This document shows positions 6,101-7,822 of a stretch of 7,822 bases of DNA, in pieces; within the stretch, counting starts at the first letter, position 1; every line of letters begins with the position of its first letter. The notes below the pieces were generated by a model that had not been told where the DNA came from, did no database searches, and was given only the letters and a program-made list of their open reading frames with translations. The DNA lies in NCBI GenBank assembly GCA_017397205.1, contig JAFQJX010000235.1, positions 1 through 7,822 on the forward strand, in the 5' to 3' direction. A program made the position numbers and the translations under genes. The DNA comes from Clostridia bacterium. Its GTDB lineage: Bacteria > Bacillota > Clostridia > Oscillospirales > CAG-272.

Positions 6101-6880
6101 TTACAAATCTTTGCAGGTGGGAGCCAGACGGACGGGACAGGGCAGGTGCCCGCCGAGAATGCGCTCTGCCTGACTTGCGAGTGCTTGGGGGTCATCCGTG
6201 GCAAAGACGGCAAGCTCCCCGTGTCCCACGCGCGGCTGTGCTGCACACAGGGCGGCTGCGCTTGCCTCTCCCGCGCCCACCAGCGTCACACGGGGCAGAA
6301 AGCGGGAAATGGCGCCTGCCAGGAGGGGAAAATGCGTACAGCCGAGAATGAGGGTGTCCACCTCTGCCGCCCGCATCGGGGCAAGATAATGGGCAACCGC
6401 CGCCTGTGCCACAGGGTCGGTGGGGGCGGTAAAGCCATTTTCCGCAAGGGATACGAACAGGGGGCAGGCGCGGCTGACGGTGACGGCGGAGCCAAGGGCA
6501 GACAGCCCCCTCTCAAAGGCGCGGCTTCTGACGGTCGCTGCGGTGCCCAGCACCCCGATGCGCTTGCTGCGGGAGCGGTGCCACGCCATCTGCACGGCGG
6601 GCTCCACCACACCCCAAAGGGGCAGAGAAAGCTCCCTCTGCAGACGGGGGAGCACCACCGAGGAAACGGTGCCGCAGGCGACCAGCACCCCCTCCACACC
6701 CATGCGCGCAAGCGCGGTGACGGAGCGGCGTGCGTAGCGAAGCAGGGTGTCAGGGGAGCGCGTGCCGTAGGGCAGGTGTGCCGTATCTGCGTAATAAATC
6801 AGGTCCAGGTCGGGGCGCAGGCGGCGAAGCTCGCGCAGGGCGGTCAGTCCTCCCACGCCGCTGTCAAACACGCCAATCAC
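6101..6880 (-). CDS. murI: MurI: glutamate racemase
   Basis: MurI interconverts L- and D-glutamate by two-base catalysis, supplying D-Glu for MurD in peptidoglycan synthesis. The 259 residues are close to family length. Visible motifs are GVFDSGVGGLTAL (substrate-binding D6, S7), YYADTAHLPYG (about 29-39), the first catalytic cysteine in VACGT (C69), VVEPAV, and the second catalytic cysteine in GCTHFPLL (C181-T182-H183). The first motif reads CGT where the classical enzyme has CNT, discussed in the findings. The GTG at 6880 is preferred: it overlaps the ddl stop as GTGA and has GAGGTGG 4 nt upstream. The GTG at 6895 would add five residues but lacks a Shine-Dalgarno. The gene is directly coupled to ddl, so both D-amino-acid building blocks come from one transcript. 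Confidence 0.94.
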   Translation of the reverse strand: MIGVFDSGVGGLTALRELRRLRPDLDLIYYADTAHLPYGTRSPDTLLRYARRSVTALARMGVEGVLVACGTVSSVVLPRLQRELSLPLWGVVEPAVQMAWHRSRSKRIGVLGTAATVRSRAFERGLSALGSAVTVSRACPLFVSLAENGFTAPTDPVAQAAVAHYLAPMRAAEVDTLILGCTHFPLLAGAISRFLPRVTLVGAGEASAAALCAAQPRVGHGELAVFATDDPQALASQAERILGGHLPCPVRLAPTCKDL

Positions 6881-7822
6881 TGCGCCACCTCGCACAGCAG
6901 GGCGTCCAGAAGTCGGGCAGGCGGCAGCCCCGCGTGCTCCATCAGGCGCGGATACATACTGATGGGGGTGAAGCCGGGGAGGGTATTGATTTCATTGAAA
7001 TAGAGCGCGCCGTCAAGGAGGAAAAAGTCTATTCTTGCAAGGTGGCGACAGCCAAGCAGACGGAAAATCTCAGCCGCCAGCCGACGCGCCTGCTCCGCAA
7101 GCCCCCCGTCCAGAGGCGCGGGAATACGGAGGCTGGCACGGCTTGAGCGGTACTTGGTGTCAAAGTCGTAAAACGCGGCGTTTGGAACTACCTCGCCGGG
7201 CTGCGAAACGGTCAGGGCACCCCCCAGCTCTGCCACGGCTACCTCAAGCTCCCGTGCCGTAACACATGGCTCTGCAAGCGCGAGGGGGTCCGTTTCAAGG
7301 GCGTGCGCCAGGACTGATTGCAGAGCATTGCTGTCCTCTGCGCGTCCTGCACCGAGGGAGCTGCCCGAGCGCGCGGGCTTGATAAATACGGGAAAGGAAA
7401 GGCGCTTGCGTATCTCCGCCTCCCCCTGTGCAGGGTCCTTTATCTCCACCCACGGGAGCGTGGGGAGTCCCGCCTCCTGTACCAGCCGCTTGGAAAGACA
7501 CTTGTTCATGCAAAGCACGGAGCTTTCCACGCCGCACCCCACGTAGGGCACGCCCCACAGGTCCAGCAGCCCCTGCAGGCGCCCGTCCTCGCAAAACCGC
7601 CCGTGGACGGCGGGAAAAACGGCGTCGGGACGGAACGCTCTGCCCTCCTCCGTAAAAAAAGCGCCCTGCGACCCGAACAGAATTCGGTACAGGGCGGGGG
7701 AGGTTTCCCAGCTTCCGTCCTCAATGGAGGAGGGCGTACCCTGGAACAGGTACCACACACCCTCCCTCGTGATTCCAAGGGGAAGCACCCGCCACCCCGC
7801 CGCGAGAAGATGGCGGTACATC
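6877..7822 (-). CDS. ddl: D-alanine--D-alanine ligase (5' partial)
   Basis: Ddl joins two D-alanines with ATP for MurF in peptidoglycan synthesis. The window holds the last 314 residues; the frame is open to the right edge. The ATG at 7821 is probably internal, because the family's N-terminal GGxSxEHEVS motif, normally about 30-40 residues earlier, is absent. Counted from 7821, visible are FPAVHGRFCEDG (69-80), VESSVLCMNK (98-107), the ATP-grasp KPARSGSSLG (148-157), ARELEVAV (189-196), FYDFDTKY (217-224), ARIDFFL (262-268) and NEINTLPGFTPISMYPRL (276-293), with D265, E277 and N279 as Mg2+ ligands. The FYDFDTKY tyrosine motif matches DdlA-type D-Ala ligases rather than VanA-type D-lactate ligases. 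C77 replaces the common glycine of HGxxGEDG. The gene is coupled to murI. Confidence 0.94.
   Translation of the reverse strand, partial: MYRHLLAAGWRVLPLGITREGVWYLFQGTPSSIEDGSWETSPALYRILFGSQGAFFTEEGRAFRPDAVFPAVHGRFCEDGRLQGLLDLWGVPYVGCGVESSVLCMNKCLSKRLVQEAGLPTLPWVEIKDPAQGEAEIRKRLSFPVFIKPARSGSSLGAGRAEDSNALQSVLAHALETDPLALAEPCVTARELEVAVAELGGALTVSQPGEVVPNAAFYDFDTKYRSSRASLRIPAPLDGGLAEQARRLAAEIFRLLGCRHLARIDFFLLDGALYFNEINTLPGFTPISMYPRLMEHAGLPPARLLDALLCEVAQ
6885..6891 (-). promoter_or_regulatory. Ribosome binding site supporting the GTG start of murI
   Basis: GAGGTGG on the minus strand lies within the last codons of ddl, 4 nt before the GTG at 6880 and just after the alternative GTG at 6895. Its position selects the downstream start and implies termination-reinitiation at the GTGA overlap. 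Confidence 0.7.

Noticed and set aside
6881..6895. Upstream GTG start for murI
   Set aside because: It adds five residues but has no Shine-Dalgarno. The GTG at 6880 has one and gives the common GTGA overlap. The longer form is not excluded.
5737..7003. Plus-strand open frames of 204 and 285 codons opposite rbfA, murI and ddl
   Set aside because: They lie antisense to well-supported genes, have no recognisable domains, and arise from GC-rich composition.

Overview
The window looks like part of a GC-rich genome of the class Clostridia, plausibly an uncultivated gut lineage such as Christensenellales or Oscillospirales. This rests on the mix of gene families: an MBG/YDG-repeat surface protein, an NrnA-RbfA pair, a MurI with an ACGT active-site motif, and strong GGAGG-type ribosome binding sites. 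No rRNA gene or other marker fixes the taxon, so the placement is inference.

Layout. Plus strand: positions 2-3094 hold the 3' part of a very large single-pass membrane protein. It has seven extracellular MBG/YDG-type beta repeats, a membrane-proximal domain, one transmembrane helix, twelve tandem PVEE pentapeptides and a conserved-looking cytoplasmic domain. A strong intrinsic terminator follows (3112-3152). Next comes a fully consensus extended -10 promoter (3186-3214) and a structured leader of about 170 nt that ends in a second intrinsic terminator (3314-3362), about 20 nt before the ribosome binding site of a CorC/CNNM-type (DUF21 + CBS pair + CorC_HlyC) membrane protein (3392-4639). A 34-bp perfect palindrome (4653-4686) is a bidirectional terminator between this gene and the convergent minus-strand cluster.

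The minus strand, read right to left, holds ddl (D-Ala-D-Ala ligase, 5' end outside the window), murI (glutamate racemase, GTGA overlap with ddl), a 70-bp gap with a promoter, then rbfA (30S maturation) and nrnA (DHH-family nanoRNase/pAp phosphatase), with rbfA and nrnA overlapping by 8 nt. ddl and murI supply the two D-amino-acid inputs of peptidoglycan precursors (D-Ala-D-Ala and D-Glu). rbfA and nrnA are the usual pair from the infB neighbourhood, here without infB or truB.

The most interesting element is the leader at about 3221-3391. Upstream read-through is blocked, a perfect promoter fires into the leader, and a terminator with competing ACAG/CTGTA segments stands just before the RBS. 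This is the architecture of a transcription-attenuating riboswitch or leader-peptide attenuator controlling a presumed divalent-cation transporter, and I do not recognise it as a known riboswitch class. Second is the surface protein, whose cytoplasmic tail carries its own folded-looking domain instead of a sortase signal.
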